Part shown: piece after piece, positions 1 through 11,575 of the stretch
How positions within the stretch are numbered: position 1 is the first letter of the stretch
Layout: each line of letters begins with the position of its first letter
Assembly (NCBI GenBank): GCA_905160935.1
Contig: CAJHZI010000253.1
Coordinates: 2,687,001 to 2,751,000, forward strand
Origin: Enchytraeus crypticus
Taxonomy: Eukaryota > Annelida > Clitellata > Enchytraeida > Enchytraeidae
Length of the DNA: 64,000 bases
Direction: 5' to 3'
Position numbers and translations under genes: made by a program
The notes under the pieces: model-generated
What the model was told of the DNA's origin: nothing
What the model saw: the letters and a program-made list of their open reading frames with translations, nothing else
The model's database searches: none

Positions 1-51
1 ATGACCTTACAATTGCTGCCTCAGCTTTCAAAATCGAAACTTAATCTTCTG
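1..51 (+). CDS. possible coding exon fragment at window edge
   Basis: Bases 1-51 form an open frame of 17 codons, starting M-T-L-Q-L-L-P-Q-L-S, followed directly at 52 by GTACGTGT, a strong donor-like sequence. It could be the 3' part of an exon whose gene lies to the left. The ATG at base 1 may be chance. I do not recognise the peptide, and no matching downstream exon was found on this strand. Confidence 0.2.
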
Positions 52-560
52 GTACGTGTTGTAGATTTTCATTATATCATTTCCTCAATAAAGTTTACGA
101 TACATTATAAAAGTTTGCAAGAAATCCGTGCCGAATAGTAATCTTGTTTTATCTACTTCATACAATGCGGCAGAAATACGTGGCAATAAAGCGGAGTTTG
201 CTTAATGAAATAAAGTTTTGGCTTAAATCCTACTATGAACGGTCACATCATCCATCCAGTTTTATGATTTAAGTGTGAATATAAATGAACATCATTTGAC
301 ACTAACTCCCCGCTTTATTAGCTGGTTTTCCAAGGGCTTGTCTCCGCGGCAAGTAGGTAAAATGTTTATGCTTGGATTTATAGGCTTAAATCTTCATTGA
401 TTCGACACTGTCACTACTTTATTTAAATTTAAAATTGATTTAAACATGTAAGACTATTGTTAGCAAAGTGATTGTATCCAGGTGGTTAACTAGATAGGGT
501 GTTATGCTCCCGTATTGATGGCCTGATTTTACTTGTATTAGAGTGCCTGTATTTGAATGT

Positions 561-792
561 TTGAATGGCTCAATAGCGTAGGGGTAACGTCATGAAGTTT
601 TAAATGACAGATCCTGAGGTGAATTGAACCCTCGTGGGTTCGAATCCCAGCTGCGCTGATCGGACAGTAAAATATCAGACATTCACTGGACTGGTTATAC
701 GGAAAATGGTCCAAATTACCCAACGGTTTAAACATGAGGTATTAAAAAGTGGTAGATATCAACGTAGTTGATTATTCACTATATTACGTGTT
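561..792 (+). mobile_element. SINE-B copy, tRNA-derived
   Basis: Near full-length member of a family found seven times here. The head has a tRNA-type A box (TAGCGTAGGGGT) and a B box (GGTTCGAATCC). The body contains CATTCACTGGACTGGTTA and the copy ends near GATAGATATCAACGTAGTTG. It lacks the tail shared by SINE-A and its relatives. The head is a SINE promoter, not a tRNA gene, because no foldable anticodon arm or acceptor stem is seen. Confidence 0.8.
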
Positions 793-1936
793 TTATTCTT
801 TGCGTTTTACTTAAGTACCGTTATGTTAATCGAAATATGTTGACTGCTACGCTGTGTGATATGTGAACAAGTAAATATAGGTTCGAATTCGAATCTCCCT
901 CAAACGATTATGGTGATTTGTTGAAATTCGTAATTGAAACTTTTATGCTTCTTTTAAATGGTTCTAAACATGTTCTCATAGAATCGTAACAGTGCCATTT
1001 ATACCTTCCTGCCAGAATAGTGTGCGCTAGTCTTAGAGGGAAACTCTCTAATAATTTGCTAGTCTGTAGGTCTTGTAATAGTTTTATTAACTACAAATAT
1101 AAATGCTAGTACTTATTTCCTGTGAAGGTCGGCTAGATTGAGCTCCTTGCGCCCTCTTTGATCGCCACAGGATTTAATGAATTAACTTGACGGTTCTGAT
1201 TTAAATAATTGATGTGATTTAAATGTTTGATACATTTATATTCATTGATATAATATTTGCATGATGTATCTGTATGCTGTGATTTCTTTCTTCTATTTTT
1301 ATTCTAATTAACTTACTCACTCACTCTGTCGATGCTTCAGCCTAGCGAAGGTTGAGTTAGATGCAAATAAGGAACCTGTATGAATAGTAGTAATTCGCTT
1401 ACATTTTCATAAAATTTGCACAAAGCTGCAGTTAGATGCTTATGTGTTTGCCCAATTTCGGTATATTTATCTCTGTAGTTAAAGTACACGTAGTATTTAC
1501 TGCAACTATCTAATATTTACTAATAATATCACAGAAGGCAATATATTGACCAAAGTAGTAAGAGGATTAATTAACCTATGCTACTCCTTTTGGGAAACAA
1601 AATGTCAAAGTTTTTGATCAAACATAATTTGCTCTTAAGATTCCAATAATTAATGCTACATTTGTACAGAATACATATAGATTACAATAGAATGGATTTT
1701 TAATTTTTAAAAATTATTTTATTTCACGAAAGTCAAATTATTAAATCTACAAAATAAACAAATAATTTTATTTTCAGATTCCATATTAAGAAGAATTAAT
1801 TTCATTTCACGAAAATTAGTTAGTAAATTAACCAAATAAAAAGTCTGAAATGGGGCAAAAACGTTGAAAACTCTGACGAATCCTTTTGAATAGCTCCTTG
1901 CGTGTAATGCTCGATATTACGTGTAGGTGAGAAACA

Positions 1937-2004
1937 ATAATAGAACTTTTATTGTGTATTTTTAAAGAATAATAGTCTTTAAAAATACACATTGATATTA
2001 TTGC
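1937..2004. repeat. fold-back hairpin, 15-bp perfect inner stem
   Basis: GTGTATTTTTAAAGA at 1954-1968 is exactly complementary to 1976-1990 across a 7-base loop. The pairing resumes imperfectly outwards (CAATAATA at 1937 against TATTATTG near 2004). It is AT-rich and may be a small fold-back element or a replication-slippage palindrome. Confidence 0.6.
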
Positions 2005-2639
2005 AAATAGTCAGAAGTCTGAAAGCTATAACATGTAGTATCAAGGATATTTTTATGCGTGCAAAGCACAAGGTTATGCCGTTGGACTAGTATTGTGACA
2101 ATGCAATTTGTTGTCAATTAGAACAGCTTCCTACGAACATCTTGGATGGGTTGTGCACGACTATCTGAGGATCTAGAAATAAATAATTCAGGTATTTTTA
2201 GATCGGAGCAAATGTATCTTAGACATAAATCAAGCAGAGCTTCAGACTCTGTTCGGAATAAAACAAGTAAAAAGACTAAGATCGTGTATTTTTAAATGGC
2301 ACTGCTATTCAAGTAGAGGTACATATATTTTTATGTTTATATTATTTATGTTTTCCTTGGATTTTGAGTCATATTTTTCATATAATTTTTCCAAAAGAAG
2401 ATTTCTAGATGATTTCGAGAGCGTTTCACAATCTTGTATCCAGTTCTATCTTTGATTGATTGATTGATTGATCATACACTTACCATGCTCAGCTATAATT
2501 GACAGCCGACTATAAGTTAAATAAGTAGCCTTCTTGATATACCAGCGGACATCCTGTTTTGGTGATTTGATTTTCTATGAGCGCAATGATGTATGCGCTC
2601 ATTATTGGGCTCAATTCATTATTGGGAGCACATCAAAAA

Positions 2640-2998
2640 TGAAACAGTACTTGAAGGGTTTGGAGAAAGAAATTAGATGAAATAGTTGCGGAAAAAGAGT
2701 AAGGTTGTTGGGTTACGTATTAAAAATGCCTGATGATAGATATACAAAGACTGGAATGAATTGGAAGACAAGTCAAGGAAAAGAGGAATACCTAAAAGTA
2801 CTTGGTTCAACACGATCAACAAAGATTTGAAAACTTTGAACATTTCATGGGAAGATGCTGTGAGGGTTGCTAAAGACAAAAAGAATGGAGGAATGTTGCC
2901 GCCCTATGTTCTCTTCAGACCGCAAGGGACAGATGATGATGATCATGATGATGATGATAATGATGATGATGATGATGATGATGATGGTGAACCCATTG
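2640..2998 (+). mobile_element. LINE-B, 3' end of a non-LTR retrotransposon (degraded)
   Basis: Broken frames encode the typical C-terminal tail of an endonuclease/reverse-transcriptase polyprotein: a G-(Y/H)-V-L-(K/R)-M-P-D-D-R stretch near 2710, then K-R-G-(R/I)-P-K-S-T-W, then S-W-E-D-A-V and A-K-D-K near 2870. Frames change between these parts and stops intervene. The copy ends in a (GAT)n tail. A second copy lies at 16810-17030 in the opposite orientation. The reverse transcriptase domain itself is absent (5' truncated). Confidence 0.7.
2931..2990 (+). repeat. (GAT)n microsatellite, LINE-B tail
   Basis: Nearly pure ATG/GAT triplets that form the 3' terminus of the LINE-B copy. They create spurious poly-Asp and poly-Met open frames. 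Confidence 0.9.
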
Positions 2999-3837
2999 TC
3001 ACTCCCGAGTGCAAATATTACTCCCGTCTCCGTGCAAACACTTGAACAGATTTTCCATTATTGTTGATTTTTATGAGTTACAAAGGAGAAAGTCTTACAT
3101 TATTTTAATATATAACCAAAAAATTAATGCAAATTTCCTAATTTATTGTTATGTAACACATCTAAGATTATAATTTGTAATTGGGAGCTAAGAACGCCAT
3201 TGAGAACTTAGTAAAATAATCATGCCTTTGATCTTGATGAGAATCGTTATTAGTTTAGGAGAAAAATGAGTAACGATGAAATGACACTTTGAGTAGGCAA
3301 GTCTATTAGTGTCTTCTATCTCATTTTAATTGTGTACATAACCTACAATGGAAAATATGAAGAAATTGTTATTGTATCTATCTATTCCAATAATATTTAC
3401 AAAACAGACGCATTATCTAATATTGTGCAACATAAAATAGGTTAAATATGTGTTTAATATAAAGTAATCAGCGGTATTTTGTACTCATGCATTACTCTTG
3501 TACAATTTGCACAAGTAACACGCGTAGGACTACATGTAAAATCCTGTTCGCTTTTATGCAAATCACATTAGACATAAAATAAAGGCTGAACACTTATATT
3601 GGTGAAATAACTTTTATTGCTGACACGTAATGTGTATCAAGTGAATATGGCTGAATTTCTGGGCAGAGTAAATCGTAAAATATACGATATATGCGACCTC
3701 TAACGTACCGATGCGTGACTTCTGCGCTCCAATGCTTTCCAAATCCACCCCACGGCTTTCATATGTCGAGTAACATTACTCAGTTACACGCCGTACACGG
3801 TTTTAGTTTGTTCCTTGAATATTTAAATTCAGGAAGT

Positions 3838-3963
3838 AAAAAGCTAAGATTAACGTCATTTTTCTCACGAAAGCGACGTCAGTGACGGGAGAGCCAGGAT
3901 TTGAACCCCGCACATACTGATGCGCGGTCGAGTATCTTACCGACTTCTCTACTAGCTCCAGCC
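3838..3963 (-). mobile_element. SINE-A copy, tRNA-derived
   Basis: Nearly full-length. Read on the minus strand, SINE-A has an A box (consensus TGGCGAAGTCGG), a B box (GGTTCAAATCC), then CCGTCACTGAC-(N)-ATCGCTTTCGAGTGAGGAAAC and a GACGTTAA-CTTAGCTTTACC tail. This copy keeps the B box and tail. Its A box is altered to TAGAGAAGTCGG. Confidence 0.85.
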
Positions 3964-4666
3964 TTATAGATACTCCTATGCTCTGTATAAGTGTATCTAC
4001 ACTTCACTTAGAATATAGGCTATTGTATGAAATTTGAACCAGTATATTAAAGTAGTGTCATATTGCTACCAGGATTTCTGCTATAAGATATTCAATATTT
4101 ATAGCTTAAGTTTTAACGACAATATTATATTCGTAATTTATCCTAAGAATAACTCTCAATATTCCGGATTATCAAAATAAAAGAGTGAATTTTAGTAGGC
4201 AAACAATGTAGAAGATAAATTTTTAAGCTAATCGTTGTTTTAAAAAGTATTTTTATGTATGTGTAATTGGTGGGTAAAGCTTATGAATATGTTATGTAGT
4301 GTAAGTATATCAAGAAATAAGAAGTAGCTATTTATGTGTATGTAAAGCATATTTTGTAAATGCATACGTAAATTGAATTACATACATGTGTATTATGAAA
4401 ACATCAATTTCTGAACAGTTTTTTCGCTCATTCTCATTTTGTTTCTTTCGGTAATTCTACGGATAGGTGAAGGGCAAAATGTAAACTATTGTAATCTAGG
4501 AATAATAGCTTCAAAACCTAATGAAAAATTGACGAATTGTAAGCCTTTATTACCTAGTAAATGCGCAAAGCAAATAACTAAATTCCTCAGTTAAAGCAAA
4601 TCGCAATAAAATCAATTATAAAATACGAACTAGAATTACTTATATCCATTCAAATAAAATACATGT

Positions 4667-4672
4667 TTTATT
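4667..4672 (-). terminator. candidate poly(A) signal for the receptor gene
   Basis: AATAAA on the minus strand about 130 bases after the stop codon at 4801. The position is plausible, but AT-rich sequence makes chance hits common. Confidence 0.4.
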
Positions 4673-4800
4673 TTATATTTTATAACTACGAGAAAAACCA
4701 TATTTTACGGTCAGATGTATTACATATTTAACTTTAAATAATCTGTTGCGGCATCAACACTTCTGCAATTTCATTTCTAAAGCGACAAATAAATTTAAAA

Positions 4801-7800
4801 TTAAATAAGAGAATTTTGTCTTGAAGAAAATCGATCATAAGTAGTAGCCATCGTTGTGAGGTTCTCATCAAAGCTACTACAAATTCCCGAACTTTCAAAG
4901 TTAATCGGAACCTGTAGACAATTTCCTCCGGTCCCTCCACCGAATCCGACGCTATTAGCCCCCTCCGACGGTGGCTGAATATTGAAGCACGGAATTCCGT
5001 CAGCTGCGGGGTAATTGGGGGCCCTCGTCGCCCCTGCTGACCCCCCGCCAGATACAGGCACTCCTGCACGATTGCCCCTTCGATTACTCGTGGCGGTACG
5101 CAATCGACGATAGACGTACAGTTTGATAGCTATGGAAGAGAGGTCTTTGCGAAGATTATCGTTTAGCCAGAAATAGAGAAGAGGGTTAACGCAAGAAGAC
5201 GCCATTGCGAATCCTTTCAGCGAAAGATCAACCACTTTGAAATGTCTGCCACTGACAGATGTGTGCGAGAATTCGGTTATGAGACTGAACAGATTCCACG
5301 GCAGCCAGCAGACGATGAAGTTTGCAACGATAGCTACTAGGATCCGGTTGGTCTTGTTCGACCGACGGGAAATTGTCCGCCTCGATTCGGCGCCGTTCCT
5401 CGGCGGATTAGTTTTTCCATTCGGTAAATTTTCTGCGTTCAGTCTCCTTGACATAAGCGGACTATTTAATCCGAAGCCAGCTGCTTTCTGGGAATCAGTC
5501 CTTTTGTGCTTAGCGGCTAGCTGCGACTGCTTTTGAGGTAAAGACAGCTGTCGACTCGGAGGACAAAGTAGATTAGTGCTGCAGATTGAGCTGCGCCCGT
5601 CTGATCTAACATTCACGCCCAACGACGAAGATTTACTGCGCTCTTCTGTAGAACTCGATCCCAAGTCCTTTGATGTGGGTCGTTGTTGAATGCTAAGGTT
5701 TGACAGGGAGCCTGAACTTACGGAATTTTCTCGTTTGATCGACTCGGGTTGACCCACGGCTACTGATAGCCTGGCCGGGGCTACGGCTGCACCGGTCGTG
5801 CGAGCCAGCAGGGAACTGGGGCACCTCCTGCGCCGAAGTCTGTTGTATATGAGCAGATAGAGAACAGTCGTGAGCGTCAGTGGAAGACAGAACTGGAAGA
5901 AGAAGGTGAAGGCCGTGTAGATGTGCCGTTCGGTGTCCGAGGGCCAGCGTTCAACGCACAGATCTTTCTTGAGTTGTAGAACGTTGTCGTCGATGACGTG
6001 CAGTGACGTATAGTACATGACAGGCGTCGCCATAGTGACAGAGACTGTGACGTTGAGGGCAATGAGTAGAAAGGCTTTACGAGCGGATAGTCTATCCCGT
6101 AGTGGCCATACTATCAGCCAGTACCTAAAATAATGTTAATTTAACAATTGTCAAGGAGTGAGATGTAACAATAACAATGTTATTTGTTAAATTGGTTAGA
6201 TATATCATTAAATTAGTGAAAAGAGAGAGAGAGAGAGTGAGAGAGAGAGAGTGAGATTGAGTGAGCGAATGAGTGAGTGTGCGAGTGAATGAGTGAGTAA
6301 ATGAGTGAGTGAGTGAGAGAGTGTGTGTGTGAGCGAGTGAATGAGTGAGTGAGTGCGAGAGTGAGTGTGCGAGTGAATGAGTGAGTAAATGAGTGCGTGA
6401 GTGAGAGAGTGTGTGTGTGAGCGAGTGAATGAGTGAGTGAGTGAGTGCGAGAGTGAGTGAGTGTGCGATTGAATGTGTGAGCGAGTGAATGAGTGAGGGA
6501 GGGAGGGAGGGAGAGAGGGTGGGAGGGAGGGAGGGAGGAGTTAGTGAAATTGTATTAATTCAAGCACTAGTATTTATTTCATTGCATACGCACTAAGCAA
6601 TCAAGTAGTATACAGGTACACCTTAATTCATCTATATATGAGTATTTAACTATCTATAAATCATACCAAATTAAAAATATAATGTGAAATAATTCGGCAA
6701 CAAAATAACTAAAAAGATATAGAAATAACAAGCTGACCTTGTCAAAACAAAAATTTGAAAAGCAAGTACATTACAAATCAAGAATTTTTTTAATTATTTG
6801 GAATATAATTAATTATTTAATTATTATTATTATTATTAATTATTTAATTATTTGGAATATAATTAATTATTTAATTATTATTATTATTATTATTAATTAT
6901 TTAATTATTTGGAATATAATTAATGAAGACTATGCGGAAATTAGCATTCATTCATTCTCAAGAATGCAATTACGCGCGTTGCTATGGTGACAGCACTGTC
7001 ATCTATCAAACTACCGCTACATGAAGGATCCGTGTGGAAAATTACCTGAGATCATGTGGACTTCAAAATGGGATAAAATTAAAAGAATATAATTTTAAAA
7101 TATTATTTGTCCAATCTTTGAGCCCGCATTTGCTGTCCAATTAATTTTTCAATTTTTCATTTTTGTTCACAAGTGTATGTCTTAGTTTGTTACTATTTTT
7201 AATTGAAAAGCCATAACATAACTCGCACAGTTTTACACAGATATCTAAGGTACACATACTGACACGGTTACGAATGTACCATTAATCGCATTTAAAATTT
7301 ACAGAAATTCCTAATAAAATGAGTAGAATTTTTTGGGTCCGTCATTGCTGCATTTCGCTAAGAAAATGTTAGGCCTACAAAATGATTTTTCCTTTTAATT
7401 TTATACATGTAAGCTTGCCCTAAACACAAGCAATTGTCTCTTAGCGTATTCCCATAATCATTTTCTATTCATCGCGGCAGAACTGCTTTCCAACGAAACG
7501 CTTTAGTCCCAAATCTCTCTGTACAGAGTGCAACCGTTCTCATATGTTCTTTGTGTGTGCTAAAATAATTTTTCATTCTTTTATTGTTCATATATCTAAT
7601 TCTGAGAAATAATATTTCATAAAAGTTTATTTAAATCAAAATTTTATTGTAAAATGCTAACTTAACTGTCCTCGCATGCTTCCGAACGAAATTGAAATCA
7701 GTTTAAATACATTTTATTTATTCATTTCTACAAACATTACTTAATTAATAAATTAACCAATCAGTCCACTAGTCTATGTATCAATCACTCATAACACAAC

Positions 7801-10800
7801 CAATTACTACTTGAATTGATCGATCGAACAGTTGTACGACTTGATTGATAGATTGATAGAAAATAAATAACATGCATGAAAGTGAAGTTATCAATTATGA
7901 TGATATCTATCACTTTCACGAGGATGTGTTTAATCCGTTAGGAAATTTATTCTCTTTTGCGTATTACCAGTCTTGTAAATGTCTTAGAATTTGCTCTCGG
8001 ATCAGCGCAGCTGCGTATCGAACCCACAAGAGTTTAATTCACCTCAGGATCTGTCATTTAAAACTTCATGACATTAACTAGAGTTCAATTCACCTCAGGA
8101 TCTGTCATTTATAACTTCATGACGTTACCTGACGCGCCTCAAACCACTGCACTATTTAGGCATTCATTTGATCTACTGATTGGTAAAGCACTTGGCTACG
8201 ACGTGTAGTCTATTTCTAACTATGACGAGTGGACAGGCAGGGACATCGATTTATCTTTATTGATTCTTGACATTTTAGCCTCGAAATCTATAAATAGACT
8301 TTCATATGACCTCTGTGTTACTGCATTTTTTAAAAGAATATTTCTACTACAATTCAACTAAACTACTGCTGCAAATATTGACTGGCTGGAGCCAGTGGCG
8401 AATTCGGTAAGATACTCGACCGCGGATCAGAAGGTGCGGGGTTCAAATCCTGGTGTCACCCGTCACTGATATCGCTTTTGAGTGAGGAAATTGACGTTAA
8501 CCTTAGCCGTACCAGCTTTTTAAGAATTAATGCTAGTTAACCTTTAGCTCAAGATTTCTGTATGAATTAAATGGTCTAGGTCAAACACTTGACCGCACCC
8601 ACCTATCCAGAGCTATGAGTAGTATGGTAACAGTGGAGAGATACATAGGGAGGGCGAAGGCAGAGAAGACCACTCGACACAGTAGGTCACCGAAGATCCA
8701 GCGGTCAGTCAGCTGGTAGTGGAGCTGCAGGGGCAGGTTGAACATGCACATACCCAGGTCGGACAAGGCGAGGTTGACGACGAATATGTTCGTCACGGTG
8801 TGCATTTTTGTTGAACTCGCGGCAACAAAGACAACGGCGCCGTTGCTCAGAACTCCTGCGTTACATAAATAGTATTGATATTTTGTGTAAACAAACAACC
8901 CACGAAACTCCTGAAGGCAAAGCTGAGACTCCCAAGTCAGAGAATATCTTAAGAGATACTGACGGTGCTTCACCCGCAGATTTTATTTTCTCTTTTTTAT
9001 TTTTTTTTTATTTTCTTGAAAATCACAATGACACCGTACACCAAGCATAGAATGACGTGAAAAAATGACGAGCAGGCCCGAAGGCTCTGACGCATACCCT
9101 CAAAGGCTACAATTAAATTAAAAACAGTTCACGATACAATAATTACAATTACTCAAATTCAAAATAATGATACATGTGAAAGTAGTAGATTTAGTTGTAA
9201 ATAAAGCTTTAAGATTAGTATCGACTGAGGCATGATAATAATTTACAAATAACCTTACGAATTAATGTTACAATTAAGTTACAACTTATTTTAACGTCAA
9301 ATTTTATAAACATACAATACTAAATATTATGAAGATTTAACATCCGTAATGTCACCTACGGGTGATATCAGGCCCTTCTCAAGCGGTGAATAACCTGAAA
9401 CAGCTCAAACTCCTCCGACTGTACTAGTTCTTCGCTCTTCTAGTACAAACCTTCTCATTCTACAAATCTTTATATCTGCCATGAGCAGACTCATCTTCAT
9501 GTTTCTCCTCCGACAATCTGAAACTCTCTGTCTCAAGATCTTCGATCTTGGAACTGTACTGGTACTTTCCTTGGAAAGATAAAAACCTATCTGTATGCCA
9601 GAGGTCTAAATTTTGACCCACTTAATTGTTTTGGATAATGGACTTGCACTGTTTGATCTCGCTTTCTCATGTGGTCTCTCTGTACTCAGTCGTCATCGTG
9701 TGATTTTTTAGCGCCTGATTGTGTCGGGTCTGCAAGAGACGTCCCTGACAGTGCCTTATGGCGAGAAAGCGGACGTTACATTCTTATTGATTGATCGATT
9801 GATTCTCTTTTTTGGTTGCTGTTTTTGTAGTCTTCGTTACTTTTTCTCCTTTTCCACTCCATGGTTATTTGTAATCACTGCCTTTTGTTGGCACATCGAT
9901 TGCAGCCGGGGATTTATAATAACCTTCCAACACCCTCGGGATTTTTTCTTTCACAGCTGTCAACACTCGTTCTTCCAAAGTGGTCGCCCCAAAGTACTAA
10001 CCACGTGTAACGTGGCTTTACTTCGTTCAATTGACGCGCAGCTTAACCGAATTGCGCTGAATCCACTCCATGATAAGAGTATTAGCTACTATACTGTATA
10101 TGTGCAGCTGTTTTAGTCTATAGATTCATCCATCATCTAACTACTCCCATGATAATTTACCAGGCTTTGATAAGTGAATTTGTAGCATAAATAGAAATTG
10201 TGCTGTAAATAATTCATCAGTGAAACAATGCAACGAGCTAAGATTGCAGCAGAAAATCTGGACCTTTACATCAATAAAAAGTAGAAGATAAGCAGATCGA
10301 TATAGGGTAGAAAATTAGTCCACCATTGAATTAACGTTATACCAAGTAATAAGTTTTATTATTATTTGTTATTATTTGCTGCAGACATGAACATTTATTT
10401 ATCTCATTAATTCTGAAAATTATTCAGTAGTTGATATAAACGCTCCTCTAGAGACATTGAAAATTCTCGGCACGTGATATGATTTGCTGATTCGTAATTC
10501 GACATTTCATTATTCATAAATGACTTGGTAAAATCAATCAATCAATTAATCAATTATAACACTTGTTACATAGAGGTCATAGGTTCTAATCCAGGCCGGA
10601 CCGTCTCTGACATTATCCCTTGTGATACTACACATGTTAAATTTAGATTTAGATTTTTAGATCTTACTCAGATATCTATTAAACATGAAAATTGAACATG
10701 TATCTATGAAACGTTTACATAATAAGTTATAATTTGCAGGCGACCAATTTTACAAGGTTCGTAAGTGGCCGAATAGTTAAAATTGAGGTTTAGATTCATA

Positions 10801-11259
10801 TCCGCTGTCTGCATGTGTCATAAAAGGCGACAAAGCACTAAGATCTAAACCAACGTCAGTAAGGGCATTAGATTTTTGAGTGCCTAGGCTCCAGAAATTA
10901 TTGCAAAACTTTCTCTATCCTGACCCTATTTCAACAGGGATTCAAAAAAGATGATGATGTTAATTAGGATTATATTCATTCTATTATGAGAGATTCTTAC
11001 CTACGGCTATGATAACGACGTAAAAGGAAATCATCACAGCTCGAACCACAGGTTGCTTGATCAAATCGTAATGCCAGTCCGATTTCGATTGAGTCCAATT
11101 TCGAATAATTTCCCTCTCCATTTCACGAAACATTTGGAAGCTGTATTCTGACAACCCATTTTCGTCGCCGATATCATCGTGTAGTCTCCGTAAATCACTG
11201 ACAGAATCGGTTGTTTGAATATTAAATCCATCAGATGAAATAGTTGAGAAATAATGCAT
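4801..11259 (-). CDS. NPY/NPF-like neuropeptide receptor (rhodopsin-class GPCR), 3 exons
   Basis: Exons 11259-11001, 8855-8603 and 6124-4801 join in phase (259+253+1324 nt) to a 611-aa protein. All junctions are GT-AG (donors GTAAGA and GTGGGT; acceptors GCAG and TTAG). Visible motifs: extracellular N-terminus with an N-W-T glycosylation site; TM1 spanning the first junction; N-L-A-L-S-D (D119) in TM2; W-I-F-G and C146 in loop 1; D-R-Y at 170-172, with Arg split by the second intron; C227 as disulfide partner; C-W-L-P at 443-446; N-P-L-L-Y at 484-488, followed by W-L-N-D-N. Loop 3 runs about residues 267-430, unusually long and rich in Ser and basic residues. The start is the first Met after an in-frame stop. 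W-x-F-G and the TM6/TM7 sequence place it with NPY/NPF/short-NPF/PrRP-like receptors that bind amidated peptides at the plasma membrane. The exact ligand cannot be read from sequence. Confidence 0.9.
6221..6540. repeat. GAGT/GAGA minisatellite in receptor intron 2
   Basis: About 320 bases of degenerate GAGT, GAGA, GAAT and GTGT units, ending in a GGGA run. It lies about 100 bases upstream of the exon-3 acceptor (minus-strand sense), where it reads as a pyrimidine-rich tract. Confidence 0.9.
6789..6924. repeat. tandem repeat, AT-only units
   Basis: A unit of about 60 bases containing TTATTTGGAATATAATTAA and an (ATT)n run occurs two and a half times in the second receptor intron. Confidence 0.85.
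7880..8150 (-). mobile_element. SINE-B copy with internal duplication
   Basis: Minus-strand SINE-B inside receptor intron 2. A segment of about 49 bases around the B-box side (containing CACCTCAGGATCTGTCATTT) is present twice in tandem at about 8029-8077 and 8081-8128. This makes the copy longer than its relatives. Confidence 0.8.
8383..8520 (+). mobile_element. SINE-A copy, full-length
   Basis: One of the best copies. It has GGCTGGAGCCAGTGGCGAAT at the head, B box GGTTCAAATCC, then GTGAGGAAATTGACGTTAA and the ACCAGC end. It lies in intron 2, just downstream (genomic minus sense) of receptor exon 2. Confidence 0.85.
8995..9112 (-). mobile_element. family C retroelement 3' end
   Basis: On the minus strand this reads GTATGCGTCAGAGCC, then GGGCCTGCTCGTC, then a CACGTC block and an A-rich AATAAAA end. 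The same order recurs at 55560-55695 (plus). It is probably the 3' UTR of a non-LTR element. Confidence 0.6.
9655..9807 (+). mobile_element. element D, short repeat with SINE-like tail
   Basis: Shares CGTCATCGTGTG, then GAC/GACGTCCCTGACA and GGCGAG-(A/G)A-(N)-CGGACGTTA followed by TTCTTATTGAT with 45000-45230. The GTCCCTGACA...GGACGTTA part resembles the SINE-A tail. Beyond it are ATTGATTGATCG-type repeats. Confidence 0.55.
9850..10075 (-). mobile_element. 5S-like SINE copy 1 (chimeric head)
   Basis: On the minus strand a tRNA-like part (CAGCGCAATTCGGTTAAGC) is followed by a stretch resembling the internal promoter of 5S rRNA: GAAGTAAAGC, GGTTAGTACTTTGGGGCGACC and GGAAGAACGAGTGTTG. A body ending near CCATGG follows. 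Two further copies are at 22690 and 36690. It lies in receptor intron 1. Confidence 0.7.
10560..10640 (+). mobile_element. SINE-F fragment
   Basis: A B-box-like GGTTCTAATCC is followed by CCGTCTCTGACATTATCCC, as in the longer copy at 33055. It lacks a clear A box and is truncated. Confidence 0.45.
10805..10965 (+). mobile_element. family E retroelement 3' end
   Basis: Contains AAAGCACTAAGATCTA, ACCAACGTCAG, GGGCATT, GCCTAGGCTCCAGAAATT and ends GGGATTCAAAAAAGATGATGATG. It matches 30320-30580 (minus) and the end of 63605-63680. Probably a LINE 3' UTR with a (GAT)n tail. It sits in receptor intron 1, just before exon 1. Confidence 0.6.
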
Positions 11260-11391
11260 AGTTTGATTACTAGATAAAGAATCTACGAAACTAGAAATAT
11301 CATTGACAAAACTTAATTAAAATAACATATGAATTAAGAGTGTCGACTTCAATTTTACTTTCTTTAGATTATTCTTGTATACACACACAAG

Positions 11392-11394
<3 letters not shown>

Positions 11395-11423
<29 letters not shown>

Positions 11424-11504
11424 CATGTATACATAATAATAAAAAATTATAATAATAGTAAAGGCTTATATATACACGATAATTGTCTATATATAATATA
11501 TATC

Positions 11505-11567
<63 letters not shown>

Positions 11568-11575
11568 TGTATATT
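11395..11575. repeat. (TA)n microsatellites
   Basis: Two long AT dinucleotide runs separated by about 80 bases, just upstream of the receptor start codon (gene is on the minus strand). Poly-Ile/Tyr reading frames here are artefacts. Confidence 0.9.

Larger units (their letters stand above)
52..4660. other. intergenic region with repeats
   Basis: No gene is seen between the possible edge exon and the receptor gene. The stretch holds a SINE-B copy (561), a fold-back hairpin (1937), a LINE-B tail with a (GAT)n end (2640) and a SINE-A copy (3838). The remainder is unremarkable AT-rich sequence. Confidence 0.6.

Noticed and set aside
4734-5069. 111-codon minus-strand frame
   Set aside because: It overlaps the receptor's last exon in another frame; the receptor frame carries all recognised motifs.
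5237-5536. 99-codon plus-strand frame
   Set aside because: Antisense shadow of receptor exon 3.
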